Counted from the first letter of the stretch, positions 11,576-22,960 are shown. The stretch: 64,000 nt of DNA from Elmis aenea (GCA_947652605.1 OX393581.1:26344788-26408787), one strand, 5' to 3'. Numbers and translations: made by a program. Notes: a model not told the origin generated them from the sequence alone.

Positions 11576-13320
11576 GCTGTATAATTCTGAAATGGCTTCT
11601 GTTTCTGCATCGTCTTTTGTTTTACAAAATCCTTGAAGTAATATTTTCACTATTGCTCTGTCTGGGGTTAATGAATTGATTTTCTAAAGCATTAACAGAG
11701 ACAGGAAAGATTTGACCTATTATTTCAGTAAGTTTATTAAACGAATTATTTTTGTGTACTGGGTGGCACCAAGTTTGGTTCCGCACAGTTTGTTTGACGT
11801 GCGCTCCAACAGCACTTTAATATCTACGGAATCAAAATGTCGAAAAACAATTATTAAGAATAACGATAACGATAAGACTATAGGAGACGAAAAAGGGTCG
11901 AACGTTTCGATGCTTCGTTCGTCTTAAAATATTAGGGGCTCGACGCTACCTACACACATAACTTTACAGTAAAAATTAGAGAACTGAGTTACGACTTTTG
12001 GGATTTAGAACTTATAGAATTCATAAACCGAATTGTAATCTTATAAACAAAATAAGAAGAATTTAACATTTAATTATATTATGACCATTGTAGGTAGCAC
12101 TGTACTGAAACTAATTTTGATACTAAGTGGACAAGCTTAGGATGTTTTCACAAGAACGTACGATACAGCGGCGGTTCTTAACAACGCAAATGGTTCAATA
12201 GGTTCACCAATGATAATTCACCTCGGGTGGCATAGAAAGATGCGTTTACGTTCGTTTTCTTTACGACGTCATAAGTTTACATCAATTATATTAAAATCCA
12301 GGTAAAATAGTTAGCATTAAAAAAGAAGTTTTTGCATAAATCGATGACGCGCTATGTTAATGACAATTTAGCTCTAACTTAAAGATGTGGATTAATTGAT
12401 AAAGCATCGTTATAAAAATCAGCCATTTAGATCAAAGGGGCCGCGTCGACACTTTTTAAAATTTGAAACATCGATTAAGGAATATTCTCTTTGCTGTCGT
12501 ATGGGTCACTAGATGTGGCTAGATGTGAGAAAATCTTAAAAAGCAGTTATTGGTTCCCTAAATTGAAAGTTTATTAAAAAGTATGTAACGTCATGTTTTA
12601 TGCGGGATTGCAGAAAGAGAAAATTGCGGTAAGTTAGAAGGTATGTTGCATACTGTAGCAAAACCAAATCAAAGTACGTTTGACTACTGTTTTGAGAATT
12701 CGGCGTCGTTAGAACGAGATAACGGTAATATGGAAACAAACAATGAAAGAAAGGCAACTAAAACACGATCGGCATTATAAAAAGAAAAAAAAGCGCATTG
12801 TAGCTATCGACGTGTTTCAGGATAATGTGACTTATTATGTTTGATTTTAGCTGCCCTAATAGTTGTAGTTTAGTGATCAATGTCAAGAGAGAAAAAAAAA
12901 AAGGGAATCGACAATACAAATGGAAACGAGTGGTATATGGGTTGCATTTAAACGATTAACAATGACCCTTTCGATAACGTATACGATGGTGGGTTGGTTA
13001 TTTGATTTGGAGATTTGCAGACATATTAACACATCAGGTTATCGTTATTTGAGCGATTAAGATGGTAAGTCGATTAAGCATGCACAATCATAGTGGTTAC
13101 TTGCCTGTTCTAGTATGTGATTGCATTGCAGAAATGTTGCTTGATTATAGTCTGTTGTGGTTTGCTAAGAACATTGTTGCTTATCTATATTGCGAAGCTT
13201 AAAATACTTTTGTGGTTTGCTAAGCAAAGGCTTAGTTGCCTGGTGGAGAATGTGAATGGTTAAGAAAGAAATTGCTTTTGCTTGTTGTGTTAAAAAAAAA
13301 AAAGTACATTGCTGGCCAGC
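11576..13320. other. Interior of the LTR element, no intact gene
   Basis: No reverse transcriptase, integrase or protease motif was recognised on either strand. Open frames at 11712-11927 (plus) and 12536-12757 (minus) are short and unlike known families. Confidence 0.5.
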
Positions 13321-13325
13321 GTTAA

Positions 13326-13925
13326 AAGACATACTTCGAAATTTGAGCTATGCGGAGCAAAGTGTTGCTCGCCTGTTGTGACCTGCGATGTTGAGATATG
13401 AGGAGCAAGACGTTGCTCGCCTGTTGAGATATGCGGAACAAGACGTTGCTCGCCTGTTGTGACCTGCGATGTTGAGATATGAGGAGCAAGGTGTTGCTCG
13501 CCTGTTGTGACCTGCGATGTTGAGATATGAGGTGCAAGGTGTTGCTCGCCTGTTGTGACCTGCTATGTTGAGATTTGCGGAGCAGAGTGCTGCCCGCACG
13601 CTATGTTGAGATTTGCGGAGCAGAGTGCTGCCCGCACGCTGTGTTGAGATTTGCGGAGCAGAGTGCTGCCCGCACGCTATGTTGAGATTTGCGGAGCAGA
13701 GTGCTACCCGCACGCTATGTTGGGATTTGCGGAGCAGAGTGCTGCCCGCACGCTGTTGAGATTTGCGGAGCAGAGTGCTGCCCGCACGCTGTTGAGATTT
13801 GCGGAGCAGAGTGCTGCCCGCACGCTGTGTTGAGATTTGCGGAGCAAAGTGCTGCCCGCACGCTGTGTTGAGATTTGCGGAGCAGAGTGCTGCCCGCACG
13901 CTGAGTTGATATTTGCGGAACAGGA
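13326..13925 (+). repeat. GC-rich minisatellite, two unit types
   Basis: The first part (about 13340-13565) repeats a longer unit, GTTGAGATATGAGGAGCAAG followed by GTTGCTCGCC and TGTTGTGACCTGCGAT. The second part (about 13566-13925) repeats a ~38-bp unit containing TTGCGGAGCAGAGTGCTGCC and CGCACGCT, with some 36-bp variants. Both units contain an imperfect palindrome around GAGCAR...YTGCTC or GCGGAGCAGAGTGCTGCCCGC. Because the period is not always a multiple of three, several frames on both strands stay open (for example minus 13348-13992). I regard these frames as repeat artefacts. Confidence 0.9.
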
Positions 13926-14206
13926 TCCCGCACGCTGTAACAAATTGTTCCGGCTTTGTAAGCAGTTCGCTGCTTGTGAAGCCGTCGAACAATTAAATTT
14001 TTTTCAGATCAACTCCTCCTTGGTCAGTAGTTACAGAGAACTTATTGTCTGCATCCTTATTAAACGTTATTCCGGCTTTTCTAGCAGCTCGTCGCTGGCG
14101 AAGTCGTCGAGTAACTTCCACGGATCCTGTTTGTCTCGCATACTAATTGCATAATGTGATTTCCAGATTGTTCTCAACTTTGCTCCCTCCGGTCAGGATG
14201 GTCGAG
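13926..14206 (+). other. 3' interior of the LTR element
   Basis: Two diverged copies of a TTCCGGCTTT...GCAGTTCGCTG...GAAGCCGTCGA motif occur, near 13948-13990 and 14070-14110. No clear polypurine tract precedes the 3' LTR; the sequence just before it is GGATGGTCGAG. Confidence 0.4.
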
Positions 14207-14504
14207 TATTAGCGTGTTGACGAGTCGCTCATGGTCACGCATTGACGAGCCGCCCAGTTTCAAGACGCATTCTTGCATACGAGGCCCATAGCCAGATGTT
14301 ATAGATTATAAAGATTAGATTAGGCCATAAGGGTGAAATGTTTATGTTAACACGATGAGTATCGATACCTGCGGAGGCAGGGTTGTTAGAGTTAAGTTGT
14401 ATTTTGTATTCCAAACTGAGCAGTTCAGCTTTGATTATTGTTATTATATCTTTATATTTGAATTATCTATTTTATTTCTAAAATCCGCGACGCAGTCGCT
14501 AACA
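14207..14504 (+). repeat. 3' LTR of the degenerate element
   Basis: This is the second member of the 298-bp pair, with no difference from the 5' copy found by eye. It is followed by the CAAT duplication. Confidence 0.8.
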
Positions 14505-14569
14505 CAATAATATTGTATTTATTAAGTTTAATCAAATAACCATTGAACAACAAAACAAAACATCACATA

Positions 14570-16239
14570 ACCATTAAGCAACATTTTAACCATAAATAAA
14601 GTATTTAAATAAAAAAGCCTGTATTTGTTACATATTGTTGTAGATAATTTAATCTTACTTAGAAAACTATACGGGTGTTGTTATTTGACTTAAATTAATA
14701 TTTGTCTAGTCGACAATGTAATAGAGTATTTTTTACTGCAGTATTTTTCGTTTAAGAATTACACTTTTTTTAGCAAATATAATTTGTTGATTTGTAACAT
14801 CTGCACACTGCACAGTTAAATAATAATCATTTATTGTGTTAATCACAAGATATAGAGTATGTGTTGTAAATGCGTGCTTAACGTATTATTCCCAAACGTT
14901 TACTTTAAGCTTTTGCCATAAATCTATCAAAAAATATTGATAAGTTACTATAACCTTGCTTCTGAAACGTATTTGCATTTTTGATTGACAAAGGAAGTAA
15001 AGTATAAATGAAACATTAATGGTAACAAGAATTCACAATAAATACCATTTTATACATAACGCGTGTTGTTTTATTTACTTTCTACACCCTTAACAGCTGA
15101 TCTAAACCTAGAGTTTTACGCAAAACGACGTGAAGTAGTCCTCCACAAAGATTTGACGATCACGAGCCCAAACATCAAATAAGCCGCTTACCGTAGATAA
15201 AAAACTAGATCTAAGGTAATGAGCATATAATTACTCGTATATTACCAGTGGGGTATGTCACAGATTATTGTCTTGTATAGTTGACTCGTATAGTTTTGCA
15301 CTGTAGAACGTTATTAAATATTTATAAAATTATTAAACAATTTAAAACTTACTGACAATAACATTAAAATATCATAATTTTTGTTCTGCAATTAAACAAT
15401 TGTTTATAACTTCGTTCTGGAGTTAACAATAAAGAGTAGGTACAACATTATAACAATTAATTTAATTTAGATAACTAAGATTGTGCTTACGTGTCACCTT
15501 GGCAGCACCGGGTGAAAATTGTTTATAACTTCGTAATGGAGTTGGCACAAAATTTTATTTTTACGGCACAAAATAGCACAAAATTAGCACAAAATTATGG
15601 CATAAACAAATTTTAATTCAGACAAGGTGGTACTTACGCGTCACCTTAGCAGCACCGGGTAAAAATTGTTTATAACTTCGTTATGGAGTTGGCACAAAAT
15701 TTTATTTTTACGGCACAAAATAGCACAAAATTAGCACAAAATTATGGCATAAACAAATTTTAATTCAGACAAGGTGGTGCTTACGAGTCACCTTAGCAAC
15801 CTCGAGTGAAAATTGTTTATAACTTTTTTCTGGAGTTGGCACAAAATTTAATTTTTACGGCACAAAATAGCACAAAACTAGCACAAAATTATGGCATAAA
15901 CAAATTTTAATTCAGACAAGGTGGTGCTTACGCGTCACCTTAGCAGCACCGGGTGAAAATTGTTTATAACTTCGTTATGGAGTTGGCACAAAATTTTATT
16001 TTTACGGCACAAAATAGCACAAAATTAGCACAAAATTATGGCATAAACAAATTTTAATTCAGACAAGGTGGTGCTTACGCGTCACCTTAGCAACCTCGAG
16101 TGAAAATTGTTTATAACTTTTTTCTGGAGTTGGCACAAAATTTAATTTTTACGGCACAAAATAGCACAAAATTAGCACAAAATTATGGCATAAGTTTCAT
16201 TATGATTGGAGAAAGTGGTGCTGCCAAGGTGACGGACCT
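14570..16239 (-). repeat. Right inverted arm of the foldback element
   Basis: The reverse complement matches the left arm from about 7685 back to 5438, apart from the ~730-bp segment present only on the left. It ends in the terminal inverted repeat and the 9-bp duplication. Confidence 0.8.
15459..16193 (-). repeat. Tandem array of five 147-bp units (right arm)
   Basis: The landmark AATTATGGCATAA ends at 15605, 15752, 15899, 16046 and 16193, again exactly every 147 bp. Units alternate between two forms: CTCGAGTGAAAATTG with TTTTTTCTGGAG, and CACCGGGTGAAAATTG with TTCGTTATGGAG. This suggests expansion of a higher-order pair. There is one unit more than in the left arm. Confidence 0.9.
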
Positions 16240-16248
16240 GTTCTCCTC

Positions 16249-17697
16249 ACATATTACTCACATGCTGAAAGAGTACAGAGTAAAAGTCATTTAACCCTGA
16301 AATATGTACCTCCTGCTAAACTACTTAGGAACTAAAAACTTGTTTAGTCCTAGATATTGGCCCACTTAATACAAAACTGTAATATTTAATAATTACTTTT
16401 GAAACTTGATCGATATAGAATTTTTTCGTAACAGGTATTAAAATCAAAGTACTATATGATTGATTATGTGTGTGTTAACGAAAAATGTAAATTTTAATAG
16501 ACTTTGGAGTGTTTGTGAAATAAGTGACAAGTAATCATCTGATTTAATTTTAAAGCTTCTTATGGAAATCGTAAATTTGCTCATTAGACTCATGTTAAAC
16601 AAATCATTTTGTATATGTTGTTGTAATCGCACATAAAATATCTTAAGTTATATCTTTAAATGTATAATATGGACAAAAAATATACAAGATCGGTGCAAAG
16701 ATCTACGTTGTTAAGATTCGTTTTACAGTCCGTCTAATTTTTAACTGGTAATTAATGTAACAGCTGCACGAACATAAATATATATCATTTTGCGTACAAT
16801 TTCAAACTGTTAACACTTGTTAAAAAACATAAGGAAGATTTATCGCTATAATAATTTTCGCAAGTCGTGTTGAACTTGCTGATTTTAATTATACATGCCT
16901 AAAGCATAACGATGAGTTGAAGTTTAACTTTCCTGATATCTGTTGACCACCGCTGTAGCAGGCACAGCTTAATATTAGCTGGTGATGAAGCAATGTAGTA
17001 CGTGTTATTACGGGCGCCAGCTTGCATGGATCTAACAATTGCTTCATTACGAACAAACCCCATTGTTGTCTGCTATTTACGTTCTGAAATCGTAAAATCT
17101 TTATAATGATTCGTTTTTTTGCGCTTTACGGCGTTAGCATTTAAATTTTTGTAGTAATTTTTCGTTAAATTATTTTTAATCATTTGAAACAGAGTGACAA
17201 TATTTTTCGGAGTGAAACTGGAAATACTAATGGTAAAACAAACAAAATAAGGAAACTGCAGACTACAATCTAAACTTAACAATAATGTAATGCCTTTCCA
17301 GGATATCAAAGTGAATATTTTCAGTTGTGATCAAACATAATTCATCAAGAAGAACATAAGGATATTAAGACCGTAAGGATAAAATTAGCAAAGAAGTATG
17401 TGCGTGCTTAGTAATAATCAATACCAAAACAAGTCACTGAAATCTGAAGAACTTTATTTCAAGTTTTATTTAAATTTATTTAAATGTTACCTTAAGAATA
17501 TACCTAAACCCCGTTTTGAATATTTTGATTTCCATTTCAAAATTTTAAGGTAACGCTATTAACGTTTTTTTTTGTAACTTTGTTCAAAACCAAAATATTT
17601 CCTGATAATGCTTAAAGAGAAGCACCATATAAATATCCATTAATATTTTTATAATTTAATAGTTTTTTTACTATAAATTTTTTAAATTGCAAGCAGA
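16249..17697. other. AT-rich spacer, no gene recognised
   Basis: Only short open frames are present (16444-16632 and 17073-17309, minus). The segment 17077-17170, with ACGTTCTGAAATCGTAAAAT, is repeated in diverged form at 21325-21415 and marks an unidentified dispersed repeat. Confidence 0.5.
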
Positions 17698-17907
17698 TAC
17701 AGGAAGTCCCAGATAACTTTCCAGCAAGGGGATCTCGCTTATTATGAGAGATACAGGTTTGCTTAAATTAGATGAGAGAAGCTACAACAAATTTTTAAAA
17801 GTACAAAATTCCTCGTACTTCAAATGTTGATGTTATAGCAAATATGAAAATATTGAATTTCTGTTATCTTTCCCAACTTTTTGGTTTTATTTATTGGATG
17901 CATTTTA
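17698..17907 (+). mobile_element. Left part of an older foldback copy, split at TTAA
   Basis: This segment aligns with the left arm of the intact element at 18575-18840 (shared GGATCTCGCTTATTATRAGA and TTAAATTAGATGA) but is more diverged. It stops at TTAA (17908-17911), and its continuation resumes after 20618-20621. It therefore looks like one element cut in two by the piggyBac-type insertion between. Confidence 0.75.
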
Positions 17908-18010
17908 TTAACCTCTTCAGGGACGAATTAATAAAAGCCGCAAAAAAGGACTTTTAATTTTTAAAAACGTAATATTTATTGAAAATACATTCAAAACAAT
18001 GAATTAAAAC

Positions 18011-18469
18011 CAGGGCTAGAAACCGAAAAAAATTTTGGTTAACGGTTAACCGAATTCAACAACTTTATTTTTATAACGGTTTTTGTTGAAAAACCGGTTT
18101 TTTCCGTAAAAAACCGGTTTTGAAAAAACCGCTTAATTTAACCGGTTTTTAACATTATTCAGATTTGGAATGCAAAGTATAAAAAGATATTATCTATTTA
18201 TAATTTTATAATATATGTACAATCAAGCATTCAGTAATTACTTTTGGTAAACTAATCACATTTAATACAGATTTTGTATTTTTTCAAAATAATTTTTATT
18301 AAAAAGAGATGTTTAAAAAACCGGTTTTTTATTATTTTGGTTAAAGATTACCGTTTTTTTTGCCTTTAAAAATAACGGTTTCGGTTTCGGTTAAAAATCA
18401 CAATTTTGGGCAAAAAATAAAGGTTAACCGGTTTTTTAAACCGGTTTAAAAAACCGGTTTCATGCCCTG
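18011..18469. mobile_element. hAT-type MITE rich in AAACCGGTTT
   Basis: The termini are CAGGGCTAGAAACCG and, reverse-complemented, CAGGGCATGAAACCGG, a common hAT pattern. The 459-bp interior is full of AACCGGTT palindromes in both halves. Flanking ATTAAAAC and ATTTTAAA are only loosely alike, so the 8-bp duplication is eroded or the edge is off by a base. No coding capacity. Confidence 0.7.
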
Positions 18470-18574
18470 ATTTTAAAAAACAAAAGCGAAAAATAATGCA
18501 CGCATTTGTGGCACGTTATAAATGAAATGACTTCATACATTCAGGGCACAGGTTCATTGCATTTCTCGCATATA

Positions 18575-20085
18575 CAGGGTGTCCCAGATTACATTTCCAA
18601 CATGGGGATCTCGCTTATTATAAGAGATACAGGTTTGTTTAAATTAGATGAATTATTCCATGGTATGAGAGGAGCCACAATCAATTTTTAAAAGTACAAA
18701 ATTCTTCGTGCTTCAGATGTTATAGCAAAAAATATGAAAATATCCAATTTCTTTTTTTCTCTCATAACTTTTGTGTCTTAATCATTAGAACAATTTTATT
18801 TGTACTTTCTTAAGGCACTTTTTAATGAAGAATTTGACTGTTATTTTAGATTATTTTTAACACCTACCATTTTCGAGATATTACCCCTAACTTCATTTTT
18901 TCTTAAGGGCCGCGAAGTTGGCTATGGAATAGTTAAATGTGCTTTTTTTTCTCTTTAAAATGAGATATTACTTGCTACGTTTATTTTTATAAATAAGTCA
19001 CAAAATCAAGAAAAATCGTATTTTACCTATCACTTATCAAACTATCTATAATAATAAAAACAAAAATCAACTAATTATGTGTCAAATGACAGTTACCATT
19101 TGTCTGCGGTATCATTTATTAGAATTTTATAGTATTGTTGTGTAATTCGATAGTCTTTGTAGCAAATTTGTTATCATATAATTATGGGCACATTTACAAC
19201 TAATTAAAAATTGTAAATGTTGAAATGCAACATTCTTTGCAATAGAAACTGTGTAAAATAGATAATTCTAATTAATTATTGATTTGTTTTGGATTTTTGG
19301 TTGGTTTGTCGAAAAAACCATATACTTTTAAATTTATTTCCAAATTTTTGTAATTACGCATCCTTCGTTGCCTTTTCTCGGGATATAGCTCTAAGTATAT
19401 TTACTCAGCTTCCACATAGTTTTTATGGTAAAAAATGTAGCATCTCAATATGTCAAATTAATCGCTATTTTTAAATGTAGCCATCATTATAACAATTACT
19501 AGAAACACTATCGAATTGCCCAACAATAATGTGAAATTCTAATAAATGACAGAGCAGACAAACGGTAACTGTCATTTGACATTTAATTAGTTGTTTTTTG
19601 TTTTTATTTTCATAGATAACTTGATAAGTGTTGGGTAAAATAGGATTTTTCTTGATTTTGTGACTTATTTATAAAAATAAATGTAGCAAGTAATATCTCA
19701 TTTTGTAGAGAAAAAAAAGCACATTCAACTATTCCATAGCCAACTTCGCGGCACATAAGAAAAAATGAAGTTAGGGGTAATATCTCGAAAATGGTAGGTG
19801 TTAAAAATAATCTAAAATAACAGTTACATTCTCCATTAAAAAGTACCTTAAGAAAGTACAAATAAAATTGTTCTAATGATTAAGACACAAAAGTTATGAG
19901 AGAAAAAATAAATTTGACATTTTAATATTTTTTGCTATAACATCTGAAGCACAAGGAATTTTGTAGTTTTAAAAATTGATTGTTGCTTCTATCATACCAA
20001 GGAATAATTCATCTAATTTAAACAAACCTGTATCTCTTATAATAAGCGAGATCCCCATGCTGGAAATGTAATCTGGGACACCCTG
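18575..20085. mobile_element. Complete 1.5-kb foldback element, CAGGGTGTCCCAGAT termini
   Basis: The left arm starts CAGGGTGTCCCAGATTACAT and the right arm ends with its inverted copy, flanked by TA (18573-18574 and 20086-20087). Arms of roughly 550 bp match closely; the centre lies near 19150-19560 with inverted TGACAGTTACCATTTGTCTG motifs. The open frame at 19610-19861 (minus) is arm sequence and has no mirrored protein meaning. TA duplication and palindromic build suggest mobilisation by a Tc1/mariner-type enzyme, which is inference. Confidence 0.85.
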
Positions 20086-20617
20086 TATAACAAATTAGAC
20101 AAAAAAAACGCTTTGTACCCATATCCTCCATTCTTTTAAAGTACTGGTTGCACATACAATATAGAAGATAATCAATATGCAGCACATAACAATATGCGAG
20201 TTTAGAAAAATATTACTACCAGTGTTGATAAGCGTACACAGATGTGTACGTTTACTAATGTCTTGTCAATGAGCATGAATATTGTAAATAATCTCTAAAA
20301 TTTACATGGTTTATGTTAATTAAATATATTTTACATATCTTTCAACTTTTTTAAACTGAAATTATAGAGATCTTCGGTTAATAATAAAATAAATTTATTA
20401 GTATAGAAAAACGGTCAACAAATTTCAGTACCACGCTATTTATTCTGACCAGTAATATGACATTTCATGTTTGTTTGCCCATATTTCTGTTTTTTTTTTT
20501 GTTAGCAAATATTGTAGTGATTGCCTACTTGTAGTAATTATCATTAAATTTTTTTTTACCGCGGCTGACTTATAAAAAAACTAAACGTACACATATGTGC
20601 CAGTATCTCTGAACAGG

Positions 20618-21065
20618 TTAATACTTTCTTAGGGTACTTTTTAATATATTTAGATTTTTTTAATCAATAACCTCTTTCGAGATATTACCTCTAATTTCAT
20701 TTATTCTTATAAGTCGCGAAGTTAGCTTTGGAATAGTTAAATGCGCTTATTACTTTCTTTTTATGATTTTTATAGTTAAATCCAAAAAATCAAAAAAAAA
20801 ATCTTATTTTACCAATACTTATCAAGCTATCTATGAAAAAAGAAACAAAAACCAACTAATCAAAAGTCAAATGGCAGTTACCATTTGTCTGCGGTATCTT
20901 GTATAAGGATTTTTGGTTATTTTTAAATGTATCCATAACTATTACAATTACTACAAAGACTATCAAATAACACAACAATACAATAAAATTCTAATAAAAG
21001 ATACCGCAGACAGACGGTAACTGTCATTTGACATTTAATTAGTTGTTTTTGTTTCATTTTACAAA
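20618..21065 (+). mobile_element. Right part of the split older foldback copy
   Basis: The segment continues the alignment to 18575-20085 exactly where 17698-17907 stops, including TACTTTCTTAGGGTACTTTT and both inverted TTACCATTTGTCTGC motifs. It lacks the distal half of the right arm, so the copy is truncated as well as split. Confidence 0.7.
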
Positions 21066-22312
21066 TTAAAAGGCATTCAAAAATTACTAAAGATGCACTT
21101 TGGTAACAGTTGGAAGCAGATAAAAGTAGAAAAAAAAATGACAGGCATGAAAGAAAAGATTATATCAAAAGCATTCTTAATATTACGACTCTCTACCGTT
21201 AGGTGCTATTGCCATAAATAGCCTTCTGACCCTATTCTCTTATAAGTATTGTAAATGTTTTTTGTTAAGTAATTTTTTGCAACTAAAGTTTTACAGAGGT
21301 TTATTGTAGGAACACGGGTTTTAAATATACGTTCTGAAATCGTAAAATTTTTATAATGACCTTTTTTCACGATTAACGGCAGCTTTAAAAGTTTTTTTCA
21401 TTAATTTTTCGTTGCGATGAAGTAATACTAATTACATATAATAACCCCAAACCGTATTTCTGCTATCAACTGCCAATCCGATTTACAAATAGCTGAAGCG
21501 GAAGGGTGTAGAGTAAGCGCCAGGTGGTATAGATATCGTTACTCCCACGGTCCATCATGGCTTGAAGGCTATTTGTTACGATCGGTTAGAGTTTGTTGTT
21601 ATATACGGGCACATTTCATCAATTTTTCACGTTTTTTTTGTGCGAATTTGCCGAGAAACTCGGAAAATTCAGGTAATCTTATAAAAAGCAACCTCACCCT
21701 TATATCTGAAAAAATCTGAATCAGTCAATAGCTGAAACAGATTTATAACTTGGTTGGAAATGGAACGCTAAAAAGAATCGCAACCAAGATAAGCATTAAA
21801 TGGTGGTGAGATAAAGCCCAAGGTAAATATAAAATCAGGGCTTTGGAGAATGTGTGCGCGTTTAAAATGCGAGCATGTTAAATAAAAAATAGTTTGTGTT
21901 TGTACTACGTTGTTTAATTTAGAGCGAGCTAATGTTTACTACCTATCGTAGTTGTGTTTGGTTTAACATTGTTGTTTGCTCCCCAAAAATATGCTAATAG
22001 AGCTTTTACACGCGAGAATGATAACGCAATCCTGAGGCTAAAATTTCATGTTACGTATTTGTAAAAGTGATAACGAAGTGCTAGGTACAATAAAGTTCAT
22101 TTTTCGGTTGCCTTATTATTAAACCTAAGAAGAAAAACCAAATAGCAGCTTACCATAAAATTTAAAACTAAATTTAATTTCAATTAGATTCAAACGATTT
22201 TTGAAAAATCTGCTTCAGTTTTGCAACTGATAGCAAATAGCTACTTTTTTCTACAAATTACAATACTACACATTAATTTGGTGCTTTTTTAACAAATAAT
22301 ATTAAAATTAAT
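21066..22312. other. Spacer with a short retroelement-tail motif
   Basis: GACTCTCTACCGTTAGGTG at 21188 resembles the 3' tail of the RTE-like fragment at 33773, so a scrap of that family may be present. No coding frame or RNA gene is visible. Confidence 0.4.
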
Positions 22313-22313
22313 T

Positions 22314-22960
22314 ACCAAAATAACTCAAAGAAACAATCATGAAAATAATCGCCATTGGTGTCGATGACCTTAAGCCACTTATCAAATAGTTTTCGAATCC
22401 AATCATGATTAAAACTCGATGGCTTGGAGTCAAAATCTGCCAGGTTATGCTGCAGCGCCCGAAAGATGTGGATGGTAATCAGAAGGATTTAATATTATCA
22501 TACAGAAGCCTTTTTTCGTCACCATTCACTGTCTGATATTAGAACTCTTTTTTCCCTTCCTAGACGATAAAGCTACGGCATTATAAACACCTCGCTATTT
22601 GTTGTCTTCAGTTAGCACATGCGGAACTCATCAGTGCAATTTCTTAATGTTTTCCATTAGATGTAGTCGAACAGAAACGGTTTGTTGCGTGACTCAAAGC
22701 TGTAAAGCAATTTTGTTGAGTTTGGGCAGATTTCATATCCAATAACTACTGCAATTAGTCGTCTTCAAGTCTTTGAAGTTGGTCAAAATGTTGTCTATTA
22801 CTATAAGGTATAAGGTCAAAATTTCCATCACGAAATCTCTGGTATCACTTCTTGCAGATTTTGTGCAGCACAACCCCTAAGCCAAGATCACAGCAGAGCG
22901 GACCATTTCAACAGTTGTAGCAGTACTTTATTTCAATTGGAATGCAAAAAGAATACAATG
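22314..22960 (-). pseudogene. mariner transposase pseudogene
   Basis: The minus strand reads YQRFRDGNFDL (about 22811-22850; the tryptophan expected before it is a stop), the link between the helix-turn-helix and the catalytic core in mariner transposases. It then gives VLTEDNK-like (near 22600) and ends in FRALQHNLADFDSKPSSF and DKWLKVIDTNGDYF, the standard mariner C-terminus. Stops and shifts occur throughout. The distance between the VLTEDNK and FRALQHNL blocks is far too short for a full catalytic core, so most of the DD34D region is deleted. Confidence 0.8.

Larger units (their letters stand above)
8613..14504 (+). mobile_element. Degenerate LTR retrotransposon (LARD-like)
   Basis: Two 298-bp direct repeats (8613-8910 and 14207-14504) bound about 5.3 kb. 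Their edges form a short inverted repeat (TATTAGCG and CGCTAACA), and the pair is flanked by CAAT (8609-8612 and 14505-14508), a 4-bp duplication. The two LTRs look identical on reading. The interior has no intact gag or pol and carries a decayed hAT element and a minisatellite. After the 5' LTR comes AGAAGTGGGATCAGAACGG, where a primer-binding site would lie, but I cannot assign the tRNA. Orientation is taken from the AATAAA-poor leader and is uncertain. Confidence 0.75.
5438..16239. mobile_element. 10.8-kb composite foldback element with 9-bp TSD
   Basis: The element starts AGGTCCGTCACCTTAGCAGC and ends with the inverted copy GGTGACGGACCT. It is flanked on both sides by GTTCTCCTC (5429-5437 and 16240-16248), a 9-bp target-site duplication. 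Inverted arms span 5438 to about 7685 and about 14570 to 16239. The core between them is AT-rich with a TTA microsatellite and was later invaded by a 5.9-kb LTR element. No transposase was found. A 9-bp duplication with long arms of subterminal repeats fits Drosophila FB-like or MULE-type elements, but the superfamily is inference. It must depend on a transposase encoded elsewhere. Confidence 0.85.
17912..20617. mobile_element. piggyBac-type non-autonomous element holding two younger insertions
   Basis: The left edge reads TTAA-CCTCTTCAGGGA and the right edge TCTCTGAACAGG-TTAA, an imperfect inverted repeat flanked by the TTAA duplication (17908-17911, 20618-20621) that defines piggyBac insertion. 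With the nested hAT MITE (18011-18469) and foldback element (18575-20085) removed, about 730 bp remain without coding sequence. Subterminal GTACACAKATGTG motifs (near 20235 and 20590) may be binding sites. The interrupted host sequence reads TATTAATACTTTC, matching TATTTGTACTTTC in the intact foldback copy, which supports the insertion model. Confidence 0.75.

Noticed and set aside
13348..13992. A 214-residue minus-strand frame with repeats of the type RAGSTLLRKSQ
   Set aside because: It is translation of the minisatellite; frames remain open on both strands and shift with unit length, so there is no evidence for a protein.
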